From contig NC_083590.1 in the NCBI RefSeq assembly GCF_027579695.1, positions 16,664,656 through 16,728,655 on the forward strand: a stretch of DNA of 64,000 nt. Reading direction: 5' to 3'. This document shows, piece by piece, positions 11,078 to 22,317 of this stretch (positions are counted from its first letter, which is position 1; the number at the start of each line of letters is the position of its first letter). The stretch is from Neoarius graeffei (taxonomy: Eukaryota > Chordata > Actinopteri > Siluriformes > Ariidae). The notes under the pieces are model-generated. The model did not search any database and was not told where the DNA came from. It worked only from the letters and a program-made list of their open reading frames with translations. Both the position numbers and the translations under genes were made by a program.

Positions 11078-14000
11078 TTTTTCTCTATGATCATTATGTA
11101 TCTTAAGTTCTATATTTTATATTTCCTTATGTGTGAATTTCTAATTGCTTCGTTGAATTTAAATGGAGCAAGGGAACGAAATAAGAGAGCTATTGTGTTT
11201 GAAACTTTTAAACAAAAGAGAATTGATGTTGCGTTCAAGAAACTCACACAGATATAAGGAATGGTGATGACTGCGAGTGAATTTACGGGTGTATCAGTTT
11301 TGAGTCATAACACCTCAAATAGTGGGGGTGTTGGTATTCTTTTTAGCCACAATTTTATTCCATGCTCCTATGAAATTAATGAAATTATTAAAGGCAGGCT
11401 TTTAAAAGTAAGAGCCAAATATGATGGTAAAACCTTTGTGTTTGTTTGTGTTTATGCACCTACTGATGCGTTAGAGCGCACACTTTTTCTACAAACCCTG
11501 GATGACGTTCTTAAAACTTGATTGTGAAGACATCTTGCTTGTTGGGGGAGATTTTAATTGCACAGAGAATGGCATAGATCGCAATCATATAGATCCTCAC
11601 ATGCCATCTCGTAAAAAGTTAGTTGAAATTTTAAAGGTTCACAATCTTGTAGATGTTTGGAGAAGTTTCCATTTAAATCAGAGGCAGTATACATGGGTCC
11701 ACTCATATAATAACATGCTGTCCTTGGCAAGGCTAGATAGATTTTATGGGTTCAAACACCAGTTTAATTTCTTTAGGAGTTGTAACATTGTACCAGTTGG
11801 GTTTTCTGATCACTGTATGGTAACATGCAACATATTTATTAGTACTTTTAAACCAAAGAGTGCTTACTGGCATTTTAATTCCAGTTTATTGCAAAACAAG
11901 CATTTTAGGGATGTTTTTAATTTTTTTTGGGATCAGTGTAAGAGTACAAAGCCTGTTTTTAGGTCAATACAGCAGTGGTGGGATTTTGCTAAGGTCCAGA
12001 TAAAAATGTCCCGACAGTATAGCTTCAATGTCACGAGGGACATGTCCAATCGTATGACTGCCTTAGAGATTGAGATTTTGAATCTTCAAGGGGACACAAC
12101 TGGCAATGTAACGGAAAAATTGAAAATTAAAAAGAACTTACTGGCTGAGTTATTAGGGGTTAAGGCTCAAGGAGCTCTGGTCAGGTCACGTTTTCAGTCT
12201 ATTGAACTCATGGATGCACCTACCAAATTCTTTTTAATTTGGAAAAGAAAAACGGTCAAAAAAAGCTAATGCAATCTTTGTCATCAGACGATGGCACTAT
12301 TCTGTATGCTCACACTAACATTCGTAAAAGAGCATGGGCATTTTTTGAGAATCTTTACAAGAGTGAGATCTCCTATGAGCAGGCTCCAGAGAATGTCTTT
12401 CTGAACAATTTACCCCAGATGTCCAGCTCGGCAAATGCAATCCTCGGAGGGGTGATAACCCTGGAGGAAGTGTTTACAGCCCTCCAAAGTATGGAGAGTG
12501 GAAAGGCTCCGGGAATTGATGGTCTACCGGTTGTATTCTACAAAGCTTTCTGGCCTGAAGTAGGCACAGATTTGCTGGAGGTGCTCAGTGACAGTTTAAC
12601 CAGTGGGTGGCTGCCACAAAGTTGCCGAAGAGCTGTGGTAATGCTGTTGCCAAAAAAAGGGGATCTAAATGACATAAGGTCATGGAGGCCTGTCTCTGTC
12701 CTATGTGTGGAATATAAAGTGCTCTCAAAAGTTCTGGCCAATAGGCTTAGAAAAGTGGTAGGAGAAGTCATCCATCCTGACCAGACTTCTGTGTGCCTGG
12801 AAGGTTGATTTATGACAACATTTGGTTCATTAGAGATATTGTGGATGTTGGACGGCGTCTAAATTTAGATTTTGGACTTATCTCAATAGACAATCAGAAA
12901 GCGTTTGACAGAATTGAGCATAACTATTTATGGAATGTCTTGGCTGCATTTGGTTTTAATTCTGATTTTATTAAATATATAAAAGTCTTATATCGTGACA
13001 TTGAAAGCATACTAAAGGTTAATGGTGACTTGTGTGCCCCTTTTAAAGTGTTTAGAGGTATTAGACAAGGCTGTCCCTTGTCTGGGATGTTATACTCCTT
13101 GGCGATAGAGCCACTTTTGATTAAACTGAGAAATGAGGTTGAAGGTGTAATGCTTCCAAATTGCACTTTTAAGTTTAAATTATCAGCTTATGCTGACGAT
13201 GTGGCTATTCTTGTTAAGAGCCAGAGGGATGTGAATGCCATGTTGGGATTACTTAATGATTTTAAATTGCTATCCTCTACTAAAGTAAATTGGGGAAAGA
13301 GTGTGGCTTTGTTGATGGGGGACTGGAAGAAGGGTCCACCCAGTTTACCTGAGGACCTACATTGGTGCAGAGAAGGTTTTAAATACCTGGGGGTGTTTAT
13401 CGGGAATAATGATTTTATGCAGAAAAACTTTGAAGGTGTTTTAGAGAAAGTGAAAGGCTGTCTTGGTAGATGGGACTTTTTAATGAATAAATTGTCTTAT
13501 AGAGGCAGAGCGCTTATAATAAACAACCTGGTTGCTTCATCCCTCTGGCACCGGCTGGCCTGTATAGACCCTCCTGTCATTGTGCTGTCAAAAATTCAAT
13601 CTGTTCTGGTTAATTTTTTTTTGGGACAACCTACACTGGGTGCCACAAAGTGTTTTGTTTTTACCCAGAGAAGAAGGGGGACACGGGTTGGTTCATTTAC
13701 AGAGCAGGACGGCTGCTTTTCGTCTACAGTTCATACAGAGACTGCTTAGTGGGACTGCGAAGAGCAGCTGGGAAGCTGTGACTTGTCATTCTGTGCACTT
13801 TTGAGGGGCTGGGGCTCGATAAGACGCTTTTCTGGATGGACCCTAAACGTTTGAACTTGAAGAAATTTCCTATTTTTTATCGGAACCTTTTTAAAGTATG
13901 GAGTCTTTTCAAGATTGGGAGGACTATGAGCTCTACATCTCTTTTTTGGTTACTGCAAGAGCCTTTGATCAATGGGTCCATATTAGACCTCTCACATGAT

Positions 14001-14980
14001 CAGTCTTTTCCTGCCCTCTGTGAGGCTAAAGTTCTCACCCTGAATGACTTGATCAATTTAGCAGGTCCTTTGTTTCAAAATGTGAATCCAGTGGCTAACC
14101 AATTAGGAGTAAGGTCATTACGAATGATAAAGCATCTTCTTGGAAAGTGGAAGGGGTTCTTTACAGAAGACGAAAATAAGTTGTTGAACGATTTTTCTGT
14201 GGGCTTGTTGTCTCCAAATGACTCTGATGTATTTCCTAATTTTACTGTAACTGCAGATTGGGATGACTCCTCAGGTGTTTTACTTAAATCCGAGCCCATA
14301 TTTTTTCTTGGTTGTAACCTTGCCTCTGGTAAGGTATTGTATAAACTGAGTGTTCTGGCTATGAACAAAAAACACCTTGATAAAAGAATTGACACTCCGT
14401 GGCGTGCTGTTTTGCAAATCACTGAGGAGGTTAAACCACAATGGAGGGTCTTTCACAAGTCACCATTACCTAAGAAATGCGGGGACTTACAATGGAGGAT
14501 TTTACATGGGGCAGTGGCGGTTAATGCTTTTATTTCAGTTTTAAATCCTAGTGTAAGTGAACAGTGTCCCTTTTGCACAATGAAGGAAACCATTTTTCAT
14601 GATTTCATGCAATGTGTGAGACTGAAACCTCTTTTTACCCTTTTAGAAAGGTTATTTGGTGGTTTTAATGAAAACTTTTTAATGGAAACTTATTTTAGGG
14701 TTTAAATATTGCCAGAAGCGCAGGTTTAAATGTCAATTATTAAACTTTTTACTTGGACAATCCAAAATGGCTATTTATGTGAGTAGGCGAAATAAAATAG
14801 AGTTTGACTCAGGTTACAATATTTTAATGTTTTTTTATGATGTTGGTGAAATCAAGAATTTTAATTGATTTTCGTTTTTACAGTGAAATGAATGATCTTG
14901 GGGCTTTTGAGAGGATATGGTGTTATAAAGATGCTGTGTGTTATCTGGAGGATGATACACTTAATTTTAACAGCCTGTTA

Positions 14981-16240
14981 TGGCCCTTTTCCACTACCCT
15001 TTTTCAGCTCACTTCAGCTCGCTTCAGCTCACTTCAGCCCGACACGGCTCGCGTTTCGACTACCAAAAACCAGCACGACTCAGCTCGTTTCAGCCCTGCT
15101 TAGCCCCTAAAACTCGCACCGTTTTGGAGTGGGGCTGAAGCGAGCCAAACCGTGCCGACTGAGGTTGGGGGCGTGAGCAGACACTCCCCTGTGCACTGAT
15201 TGGTGAGGAGGCGTGTCCTCACATGCCCACACACGCCCCGCGAGCGCGCTGGGATCTGTAAACACCGCAAACCCGGAAGGAGAATAATTACGAATTACGA
15301 GAATTTCTGAAGCCTTATGCGCCTCGCCTCATCTATACGCTCTTGCCAGTATTTGTTGGCGTTGTCGGTGACAACAAGCCACAGCACCAAGACCAGCAAC
15401 ACTAACGACTCCATGTCCTCCATGTTTATTGTTTACTATCCGGGTCGTGAGACTACCACTGAAAAGCTCACTGAATCAGTGACATACAGAGCATCGGGGA
15501 CGAGTTCGCGGAGCGCAAGGCTCGCCGTATGCCCTTCAAATAATGCGCGCAGTAGGCTATTGATGTTTTATTATGAGCCATGTACAGTATGTCGCCTAAT
15601 GTTTTTTTGTTTCTGAGTTACATGTTCGTTTGAAGGACTTAATGTACAAAATAACATAGTTGCACCCCGGAGTGTTGAAATTGGTAAACACAGTGCATTC
15701 AGTGAGGTTTGCACCGCCCTCCTTTTATTTCTGACTCTTCCTGTCACCACTCTGAGCGCTCATTCGTATGCCCTTCAAATAATGTGCGCAGTATAGGCTA
15801 TTGATGTTTTATTATGAGCCATGTACAGTATCCTAATGTTTTTTGTTTCTGAGTTACATGTTCGTTTGAAGGACTTGATGTACTAAATAACATAGTTGCA
15901 CCCGGTAGTGTTGAAATTGGTAAACACCGCAGTTGCGGACATTTTGTAGCCTAAAATGATGTTATGATAAGCTTTAATAAAGGGCCCGGTCATTTGCCCC
16001 GCCCCCGGCCCGGCTCTGACTTGTTCCGCCACTGTCACTGATGTCACTGTTTGCGCTGCTTAACGACATCACGTGACGTCCACCCACTTTCGCTAACTCC
16101 ACCCAATGTGTCCACCCACTTCCAGCCAGCACGGTTCAGCGCGGTTGTAGTCGAAATGCAACTCCAACAGCCCCGCTCAGCCCGACTCAGCTCGACTCGG
16201 CACGGCACGGCTCAGCCGCGTTTGTAGTGGAAAAGCGGCA
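14981..16240. mobile_element. PIF/Harbinger-like element with TTA target duplication
   Basis: The ends are TGGCCCTTTTCCACTAC and GTAGTGGAAAAGCGGCA (inverted repeats, 15 of 17 matching), flanked by TTA on both sides (14978-14980, 16241-16243). Subterminal regions are rich in GCTCAGC/CAGCTC repeats in inverted orientation. An internal segment of about 140 bases at 15528 recurs at 15768. Only a short coding piece is seen (15295-15423). TTA duplications and terminal repeats of this kind fit PIF/Harbinger; there is no intact transposase. Confidence 0.75.
15295..15423 (-). pseudogene. Short ORF, possibly Harbinger-type protein start
   Basis: A 42-codon minus-strand ORF begins MEDMESLVLLVLVLWLVV and has a basic end (R-I-D-E-A-R-R-I-R-L-Q-K). 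A hydrophobic N-terminus followed by an Arg-rich stretch occurs at the start of some fish HARBI1-like transposases. This assignment is weak and depends mostly on its position inside the element. Confidence 0.3.
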
Positions 16241-16437
16241 TTAGAGGACTTGCAGCCTGATTAACTGTGTTAATTTTATCAGAGTTGTGCATTTTATTTA
16301 TTTATTTATTTATTTAAGGCTGCATTTTTACTCTTTTTTTTTTTTTAATGACTTTTAAATACTGGTAAAGACTTTGTTTTAAGGACATGGTATGCATGTG
16401 TAAGCAATTTGTATTAAATGAAGTTTGAAAGTCAAAG

Positions 16438-16460
16438 TCTCTCTCTCTCTCTCTCTCTCT
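16438..16460. repeat. (TC)n tract at the LINE 3' junction
   Basis: About eleven TC units directly after the LINE 3' end. The same tract followed by GATTAAAGTTCATGGTC occurs at 55615-55648, where no LINE is attached. Confidence 0.9.
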
Positions 16461-16721
16461 GATTAAAGTTCATGGTCTCTCTGCTGTTCTCTGTTCAGCT
16501 TCAGCTGCTGATGGTTTAATATCACAAACAACAGAGGAGAGAAACTCAATATAACACTCAGTATTATCATTATTAATTACACTGTTAATGAGAATAAACA
16601 GGTGATATTAAATCCTCATGAAATTCTGAACAATAAAATTAACTTTACACTCATCTTTAAAGTAAGAATTAAACTAAGATGAAAATCTGTTGATGAAGTG
16701 TGTGTCATTGTGTCTCTGCAG
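16461..16721 (+). other. LRR module upstream intron, class U1
   Basis: Carries CAGCTTCAGCTGCTGATGG and TTAATGAGAATAAACAGG landmarks. The same intron type precedes the exons at 20990, 46585 and 55902. It ends in TGTCTCTGCAG, the acceptor of the next exon. Confidence 0.8.
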
Positions 16722-16895
16722 GTTGGGTGGTTGTGGTGTCTCAGATGAAGGCTGTGCTGCTCTGAGTTCAGCTCTGAGATCAAACCCCTCACACCTGAGA
16801 CAACTGGATCTGTCTGATAATAATCTGGGAGACTCAGGAGTGAAGCGTCTCTGTGCTGTACTGGAGAATCCTCACTGTAAACTGGAGACACTGAG
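16722..16895 (+). CDS. LRR exon 1 (fish NLR, RNI-type repeats)
   Basis: A 174-base exon between a CTGCAG acceptor and a GTAAGA donor encodes 58 codons (the first codon and the last are shared with the neighbouring exons), so the exon can be duplicated without changing frame. It has [14 protein letters not shown], then [17 protein letters not shown], the two-repeat pattern of ribonuclease-inhibitor-type LRRs used by fish NLRC3/NLRP12-like receptors. These LRRs form the curved ligand-sensing or regulatory C-terminal part of cytosolic NLR proteins. There is no NACHT exon in the window. It has a class U1 intron before it and a class B intron after it, a combination not seen for the other exons. 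Confidence 0.85.
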
Positions 16896-17257
16896 GTAAG
16901 ATCATCTCTCTGAGAGTCACATGACCTGCTCCTCAGTAAGACACATTCTCTAATAGTGAGACTGAAGCAGAGGTTTTAGGTTCATCATCAATGTCCTGAG
17001 GAGGAAGATTGTTTCTGTTCACTGCACACTGATGATTTGTCACAGAGTCTTTGGGTCAGATGGACGTATGTGAGAAGCTGCAGCACAAAACGGGACTTGA
17101 TCCGACTGCAGTGTGTCTGAAATCACTGTGAAATTTACTACAACACTGTAACTAATCACAAACTGCACCTGAGACACAAACTAACTGCCCTCTGTGTGAG
17201 CTGCAGGGTTTAAAGCAGCGGTGACATGGTGGAAACGATCTCAGGAATATACACGGG
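16896..17257 (+). other. Class B downstream intron
   Basis: Starts GTAAGATCATCTCTCTGAG then ACATGACCTGCTCCTCAG. This type also follows the exons at 29428, 48511, 54333 and 56897, and lies inverted at 1-390. Confidence 0.85.
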
Positions 17258-17425
17258 GGGGATTTGTGGGTAATTCTATGGATCTGTGTTGCCTGCTGGA
17301 AGAGAAGATCAGGGAGGATTGGGAATTGAGCAGCAGTTGTTTGTTTTCACCTGATGCCAAAACTTTTAGCGTCATAGCAACCATCGCAATGATGCGATCC
17401 AAAAAACCCAGAAACTCCTCCTTAG

Positions 17426-17613
17426 CCGGGCAACAACGATAGAGGATTTATCTTGTAGTGTCCTGATCCCCAGATCTTTAACCCAGACACATATAAAAAG
17501 TTGTTCTCCTCCATGTTTTCCCAGGTTTTAATCTGTGTCTCCGTGTAGAACGATGTCTGCAGCACCAGGTAGTTTGAGACGTCAGGGAACTCAACAGAAG
17601 GATAATTTTCCAC
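17426..17613 (-). pseudogene. Orphan exon of a fish YqaJ/SWIM-type transposon protein (copy 1)
   Basis: A 188-base minus-strand exon follows an ATGAG acceptor. It reads V-E-N-Y-P-S-V-E-F-P-D-V-S-N-Y-L-V, then F-Y-T-E-T-Q-I-K-T-W-E-N-M-E and Y-V-S-G-L-K-I-W-G-S. This pattern (P-D-x-x-N-Y-L-V...T...L-K-A-x-x-S-L-E-A-Y...G-W-V) is what I recall from widespread fish transposon proteins with SWIM and YqaJ domains, so the assignment is by memory of the family. The donor position reads CTAAGG instead of GTAAGG, so splicing is probably lost here. The second copy near 31 kb keeps GTAAGG. The exon lies antisense in the LRR intron. Confidence 0.5.
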
Positions 17614-18477
17614 CTCATAATGAATGAATAACTTTATTTAAACACAATAAGTTGATCAGTAGAGCAATTTGTACAGATACAAATAATTACAAATACAAAA
17701 AACTAAAATAGACACAAACTTTAAAAAAAAGCTGAAAATTGGTTGATTATCTTCACATTAAGTTAATTAATATTATGCATAATTATTGTCTTTGTATTTA
17801 GTTTCGGCTACAATATGATCACAATTTATTCTACTAATGTCAAATTTAGGTGGTAAATTTTTCTTTCATATGAAAAATCCTTCGGAGTGGTTTCTAGATC
17901 CACTTCTTTTGAGTGGACTTCTTGGTTTTAATAACCTGCTTGTTTGCTGAACACAAACATGGCAATAAGTTCTTGTGCGAATGGATCAGACTCCACTTTT
18001 GGATCATTAACCCCTTCTGACTGAGAATGACCTGCATCCGTACAGCTTTAAATACAAGACCTACAATCTAAAAATGTTTTTATTGCATTTATTTAGATTC
18101 CCATCTGTAACAGGGAGTGATGTTGCATCCCATGAATACACTTTACAGTAGATTATTAGATTCTAATAGAATAGATGAGCCAAAATAATTGGGGATCTTT
18201 TTTAATGGGCCCCGACTCGGTACAAGTATGAATAGGTGGGCTTTAAAGCAGAAAAGGTTGAGAACCCCTGCTCTACAGGGCCTGGATCTTGATGCGTTTA
18301 ATGCTGAGAGGGCAGGCCACCTATGGTGGGCGGAGGGACGGCGTGAACGGCGCCCACAATTTGCAGAGGCTGCATAGGAAGCTGATGTAGATGAGGAGGA
18401 CAGGTTGTTTAATTTCCTCCTGAATGCAACGGCAGACTGAATGATGAGACAGTACTGCAGTACACACTCCTGTTTTA
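17614..18477. other. Non-coding, duplicated at 45010-45745; contains a hAT-type end
   Basis: From 17748 (GATTATCTTCACATTAAG) to about 18470 the sequence is closely repeated at 45010-45740. Near 18260-18276 it reads GGTTGAGAACCCCTG, the reverse of a hAT terminus. The short ORF at 18189-18377 is present in both copies but has no recognisable product. Confidence 0.7.
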
Positions 18478-18597
18478 TTGAGGTATTTCACTCACGTGAC
18501 CAAGTCATGTGACACTGCCATTTTGGACGGCACGGCTCGAATCAGTTTGAATGCGAGGAAGGCGACAAACGAAAAACATAAAAGAAAAAGGAGCGAG

Positions 18598-18738
18598 ATG
18601 CAGAAAACACCTTCACTATCCAGCGACGTAGGGCATTTACAGGGCGAGCAGAGGGAGAGGTATTTGCAAAAATTGAGGTTAGCAGGCTTGGAGAACGACG
18701 TTTACCTGCTTCCACCAGGATTGTTCACTGACAGCTAA
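18598..18738 (+). pseudogene. First-exon-like ORF of the YqaJ/SWIM-type transposon family
   Basis: From the ATG at 18598 the frame reads MQKTPSLSSD, then G-H-L-Q-G-E-Q-R-E-R-Y-L-Q-K-L and L-L-P-P-G-L-F-T-D-S before a stop within CAGCTAAGG. The R-Y-L-x-K-L...Y-x-L-P-P pattern resembles the N-terminus of the fish transposon proteins whose next exon resembles the minus-strand exons at 17426 and 31087, as recalled from the family. If CTAAGG is a damaged GTAAGG donor, the exon would end at 18732-18734. The upstream ATG at 18481 lies in the terminal repeat and is probably not used. Confidence 0.4.
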
Positions 18739-18884
18739 GGTTTGTTCACATTTTCATTTACTTTCGGTCCTCAGGATAAACAAAATGTTATTAAATGTCA
18801 TTGAAATAACTTAGTCTGTTGAGACATGGCCCGTTATAAGTTTTTCCTTTACTGTATTTACTAGTTTACTGAGCGCGCTCCGGG

Positions 18885-19955
18885 GTGGGCTGGCTGGCTG
18901 GCTGGCTAGCGCTCCGGAGCCGGCTGGCTGGCTGGCTAGCGCTCCGGAGCCGGCTGGCTGGCTGGCTAGCGCTCCGGAGCCGGCTGGCTGGCTGGCTAGC
19001 GCTCCGGAGCCGGCTGGCTGGCTGGCTAGCGCTCCGGAGCCGGCTGGCTGGCTGGCTAGCGCTCCGGAGCCGGCTGGCTGGCTGGCTAGCGCTCCGGAGC
19101 CGGCTGGCTGGCTAGCTGGCTAGCGCTCCGGAGCCGGCTGGATGGCTAGCTAGCTAGCGCTCCGGGGCCGGCTGGATGGCTAGCTAGCTAGCGCTCCGGG
19201 GCCAGCTGGATGGCTAGCTAGCTAGCGCTCCGGGGCCGGCTGGATGGCTAGCTAGCTAGCGCTCCGGGGCCGGCTGGATGGCTAGCACTCCGGGGCCGGC
19301 TGGATGGCTGGCTAGCTAGCTAGCGCTCCGGGGCCGGCTGGATGGCTGGCTAGCTAGCTAGCGCTCCGGAGCTGGCTGGATGGCTGGCTGGCTAGCTAGC
19401 TAGCGAGCCGGCTGGATGGCTGGCTGGCTAGCTAGCTAGCGCTCCGGAGCCGGCTGGATGGCTGGCTAGCTAGCTAGCGCTCCGGAGCCGGCTGGATGGC
19501 TGGCTAGCTAGCTAGCGCTCCGGAGCCGGCTGGATGGCTGGCTAGGTAGCTAGCGCTCCGGGGCCGGCTGGATGGCTAACGCTCCGGAGCCGGCTGGCTG
19601 GCTGGCTAGCTAGCTAGCGCTCCGGGGCCGGCTGGCTGGCTGGCTAGCGCTCCGGGGCCGGCTGGATGGCTGGCTGGCTAGCCCTCCGGGGCCGGCTGGA
19701 TGGCTGGCTAGCGCTCCGGAGCCGGCTGGCTGGCTAGCTAGCTAGCGCTCCGGGGCCGGCTGGATGGCTAACGCTCCGGGGCCGGCTGGCTGGCTGGCTA
19801 GCTAGCTAGCGCTCCGGGGCCGGCTGGCTGGCTGGCTAGCTAGCTAGCGCTCCGGGGCCGGCTGGCTGGCTGGCTAGCGCTCCGGAGCCGGCTGGATGGC
19901 TGGCTAGCGCTCCGGAGCCGGCTGGCTAGCTAGCTAGCGCTCCGGGGCCGGCTGG
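18885..19955 (+). repeat. 30- to 38-bp GC-rich minisatellite, about 30 units
   Basis: The first eight or so units are nearly perfect 30-mers made of GCTCCGGAGCC, then GGCTGGCTGGCTGG, then CTAGC. Later units vary by gain or loss of GCTA and GGCT tetramers and by A/G changes in CTCCGGAG/GCTCCGGGG. GCTCCGGAGC and GCTAGC are perfect palindromes, so single strands can fold into many hairpins. Open in one frame only by repetition; not a gene. Confidence 0.95.
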
Positions 19956-20147
19956 CTCAGTAAACTAGTAAATCCAGTAAAGGAAAAACTTGAGACTGAA
20001 AGGTTTTAACAGTCATCCAAATGACTGAACGTAAACATTGCTACAGTAACATACCAGCTACTGTTGTTGACATTAGCTAGCTTGCCGTCCAAAATGGTGG
20101 ACACCGGGGCGTCACGTGACCCTGTGACGTCAGGTGAAATACCTCAA

Positions 20148-20989
20148 TACTGTTTTTAATTTTATAATTCATCTTTGCAATATTGATAGTCATTGTGAGG
20201 CAAGACAAAGTGTGCTTTGTATCCGAAACTCGATATAAAAAGAAGTATTATGTACTCGTACCATATGTAAGTCTTACATATATGATTTATGTTTCATGTT
20301 TTCAGGACTTGTCTTGTTGCTCTGTTGCAGAAATAAATGTTTTTAAAAATAATTTATGTACTTTTTTGTCTAAATCACTCAATTATACCCCTAGAAAACA
20401 TATCAGTGTTGCCTTAAACTGTGTACTTGAAAACTTTTGCCGAAATACCGCAAAATTTGAGGGCAAAAGAAAATTCAAAGGGGGCAAAAATTTGAGGGCA
20501 TTTGCTCTGCAGGGAAAAAGGTGACAAGAGTACATGTTGAGGCCTGTTATGACCTGATAAAAGGTTTTATTCAAGTGGTGAAAACAGACTTTCACAGAGA
20601 ACTGATTAGAAACACCATTCTTATTTAATTTTATTACATCATAATATGATTTTATTACATGATAATTATTCTTTTGTTTTAATATCCTGATATCGTTTAT
20701 AAATTAAAATTTTTGTTCCATTGACCTTCACAGCTTTTCTTCTGTCTGCTGTTCTCTGTTCAGCTTCAGCTGCTGATGGTTTAATATCACACACAACAGA
20801 GGAGAGAAACTCAATATAACACTCAGTATTATCATTATTAATTACACTGTTAATGAGAATAAACAGGTGATATTAAATCCTCATGACATTCTGAATAATA
20901 AAATTAATTTTACACTCATCATCTTTAAAGTAAGAATTAAAACAAGATGAAAATCTGTTGATGAAGTGTGCGTCATTGTGTCTCTGCAG
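20148..20989 (+). other. Duplicated non-coding flank and class U1 intron
   Basis: Closely matches 45745-46584. Contains AAAATTTGAGGGCAAAAGAAA and then the U1 landmarks (CAGCTTCAGCTGCTGATGG). It ends at the CTGCAG acceptor of LRR exon 2. Confidence 0.85.
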
Positions 20990-21163
20990 GTTGTGGGGTT
21001 GTGGTGTCTCAGATGAAGGCTGTGCTGCTCTGAGTTCAGCTCTGAGATCAAACCCCTCACACCTGCTAGAACTGGATCTGTCTAATAATAATCTGGGAGA
21101 CTCAGGAGTGAAGCGTCTCTGTGCTGTACTGGAGAATCCTCACTGTAAACTGGAGACACTGAG
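20990..21163 (+). CDS. LRR exon 2
   Basis: Same 174-base, phase-symmetric exon type as exon 1. Distinguishing residues: L-W-G-C at the first strand and [10 protein letters not shown] at the second (R-Q replaced by L-E). Acceptor TCTCTGCAG, donor GTAAGA. It is followed by a class A intron carrying a V-SINE that is itself split by a 4.9-kb hAT element, so the next LRR exon is 5.6 kb away. Confidence 0.85.
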
Positions 21164-22317
21164 GTAAGATCATCTCTCTGAGAGTCACAATAACTCACTA
21201 AAGCAGCAGTTAATAGTTGTATACAGTGTTGTTTATCAATTAAAATTTTCTGTAAAAGTAAAACATGCGGGCGGCACGGTGGTGTAGTGTTTAGCACTGT
21301 CGACTCACAGCAAGAAGGTTCTGGGTTTAAACCCAGCGGCTGACGAGGGCCTTTCTGTGTGGAGTTTGCATGTACTCCCCATGTCTGTGTGGGTTTCCTC
21401 CAGGTGTTCCGGTTTCCCCCACAGTCCAAAGACATGCAGGTTTGGATAATTGGTGGTTCTAAATTGACCGTAGGTGTGAATGTGAGTGTGAATGGTTGTT
21501 TGTGTCTGTCAGTCCTGTGGTGACCTGGTGAATTGTCCAAGGTGAAACCCTCCTCTCGCCCATAGTCAACTGGGATAGGATCCAGCTTGTGTGTGACCCT
21601 GTACATCAGGGGTTATCAAACTACGGCCCGCGGGCCGACTCCGACCCGCCACCCCCCTTTGACCGGCCCCCCAGCCCCTCTGCCCCCCACCACTTGAACC
21701 GGCCCTATGAGGCAATCCCCAAAAGTGGTCATGGCCTATTTTTTTAAATTGCTTTTTGGCAAATAATGTGTCTGCATCTTGTATTTTGTTGATTTTATCA
21801 ATTAAAATTGATATTTAGTTATAAAATGAACTATCCATATTTTCTGAATTTTCGTCATATGCTCGCGATCAAGCAGTGATGGGCAGCGCACGCGCAGAGA
21901 ACTGTTAGTGTTCAGGACAGCAAAATGGCTAGCAGTCAGCGAAAAGCTGACAGAGAGTGCAGAGTTTTTAAAGAACAGTGGACCACCGATTATTTTTCCG
22001 TTCAGTGTAAGGACCGTGCAGTTTGTCTTGTATGTAAAGAAAGTGTGTCGGTTTTCAAAGTACATAATCTGCGTCGTCACTACGAAACCCGCCACAAAGA
22101 GTATGCTAGTTTGCGAGGGCAAACAAGAGAAGACAGGATTCGGAGGATGAAATGTGGACTGGCTGCACAACAGAATGTATTCCTTCGCCAAACCCAGATC
22201 AACCACGCTGCTGTCCGAGCTAGCTATAAGGTAGCTCACCTACTAGCTACCCATGGAAAGCCATTTGCTGATGGGGACTTTGTTAAAGTATGCATGCTTT
22301 AGTAGGCACATTCCATC

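Larger units (their letters stand above)
11129..16264 (+). pseudogene. LINE ORF2: endonuclease plus reverse transcriptase, frameshifted
   Basis: Read in pieces: an endonuclease start L-N-L-N-G-A at 11150; Q-E-T-H-T-D near 11230 in another frame; G-G-D-F-N near 11550; S-D-H near 11810. The reverse transcriptase has motif A D-N-Q-K-A-F-D (about 12890), R-Q-G-C-P-L-S (about 13060) and Y-A-D-D (about 13190). The C-terminal part has a C-P-F-C-x-H-x-x-x-C-like motif near 14570-14620. Frames change near 11222, 11270, 11518, 12240, 12805 and 13620, with more decay after 14705. The last codons are split by the insertion at 14981-16240: the reading ...N-S-L-L before it continues E-D-L-Q-P-D-stop after it (stop 16262-16264) when one TTA copy is kept. 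Confidence 0.85.
9600..16437 (+). mobile_element. Tx1/L1-clade LINE, decayed, near full length
   Basis: Order: 5' leader (start approximate), ORF1 with a CCHC knuckle, ORF2 with apurinic-type endonuclease and reverse transcriptase, then an AT-rich 3' UTR ending GAAAGTCAAAG next to a (TC)n tract at 16438. The organisation and sequence style match the Tx1 group of L1-like LINEs. A separate element (14981-16240) is inserted near the end of ORF2. The 5' side of the LINE also shows CTCTC-rich sequence near 9611. Many frameshifts show it is dead. Confidence 0.8.
18478..20147. mobile_element. Inverted-repeat element carrying a GC-rich minisatellite (1670 bp)
   Basis: The ends are TTGAGGTATTTCAC and GTGAAATACCTCAA with TA on both sides (18476-18477 and 20148-20149). 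Subterminal CACGTGAC and CCATTTTGGACGGCA motifs are also mirrored. The paralogous copy at about 45745 lacks the whole element, so it is a discrete insertion. Inside are a short coding exon (18598-18738) and a minisatellite flanked by a second pair of inverted repeats (18839-18877 and 19955-19992). Confidence 0.75.

Noticed and set aside
16616..16891. Minus-strand ORF opposite LRR exons (begins [10 protein letters not shown]) repeated at many sites
   Set aside because: It is the antisense shadow of the conserved LRR exon and its intron; every copy mirrors a plus-strand exon with good splice sites.
18885..19955. CRISPR-like array or repeat protein
   Set aside because: Units are contiguous with no unique spacers and the frame is just repeated W-L-A-G-L; it is a minisatellite in a eukaryotic transposon.
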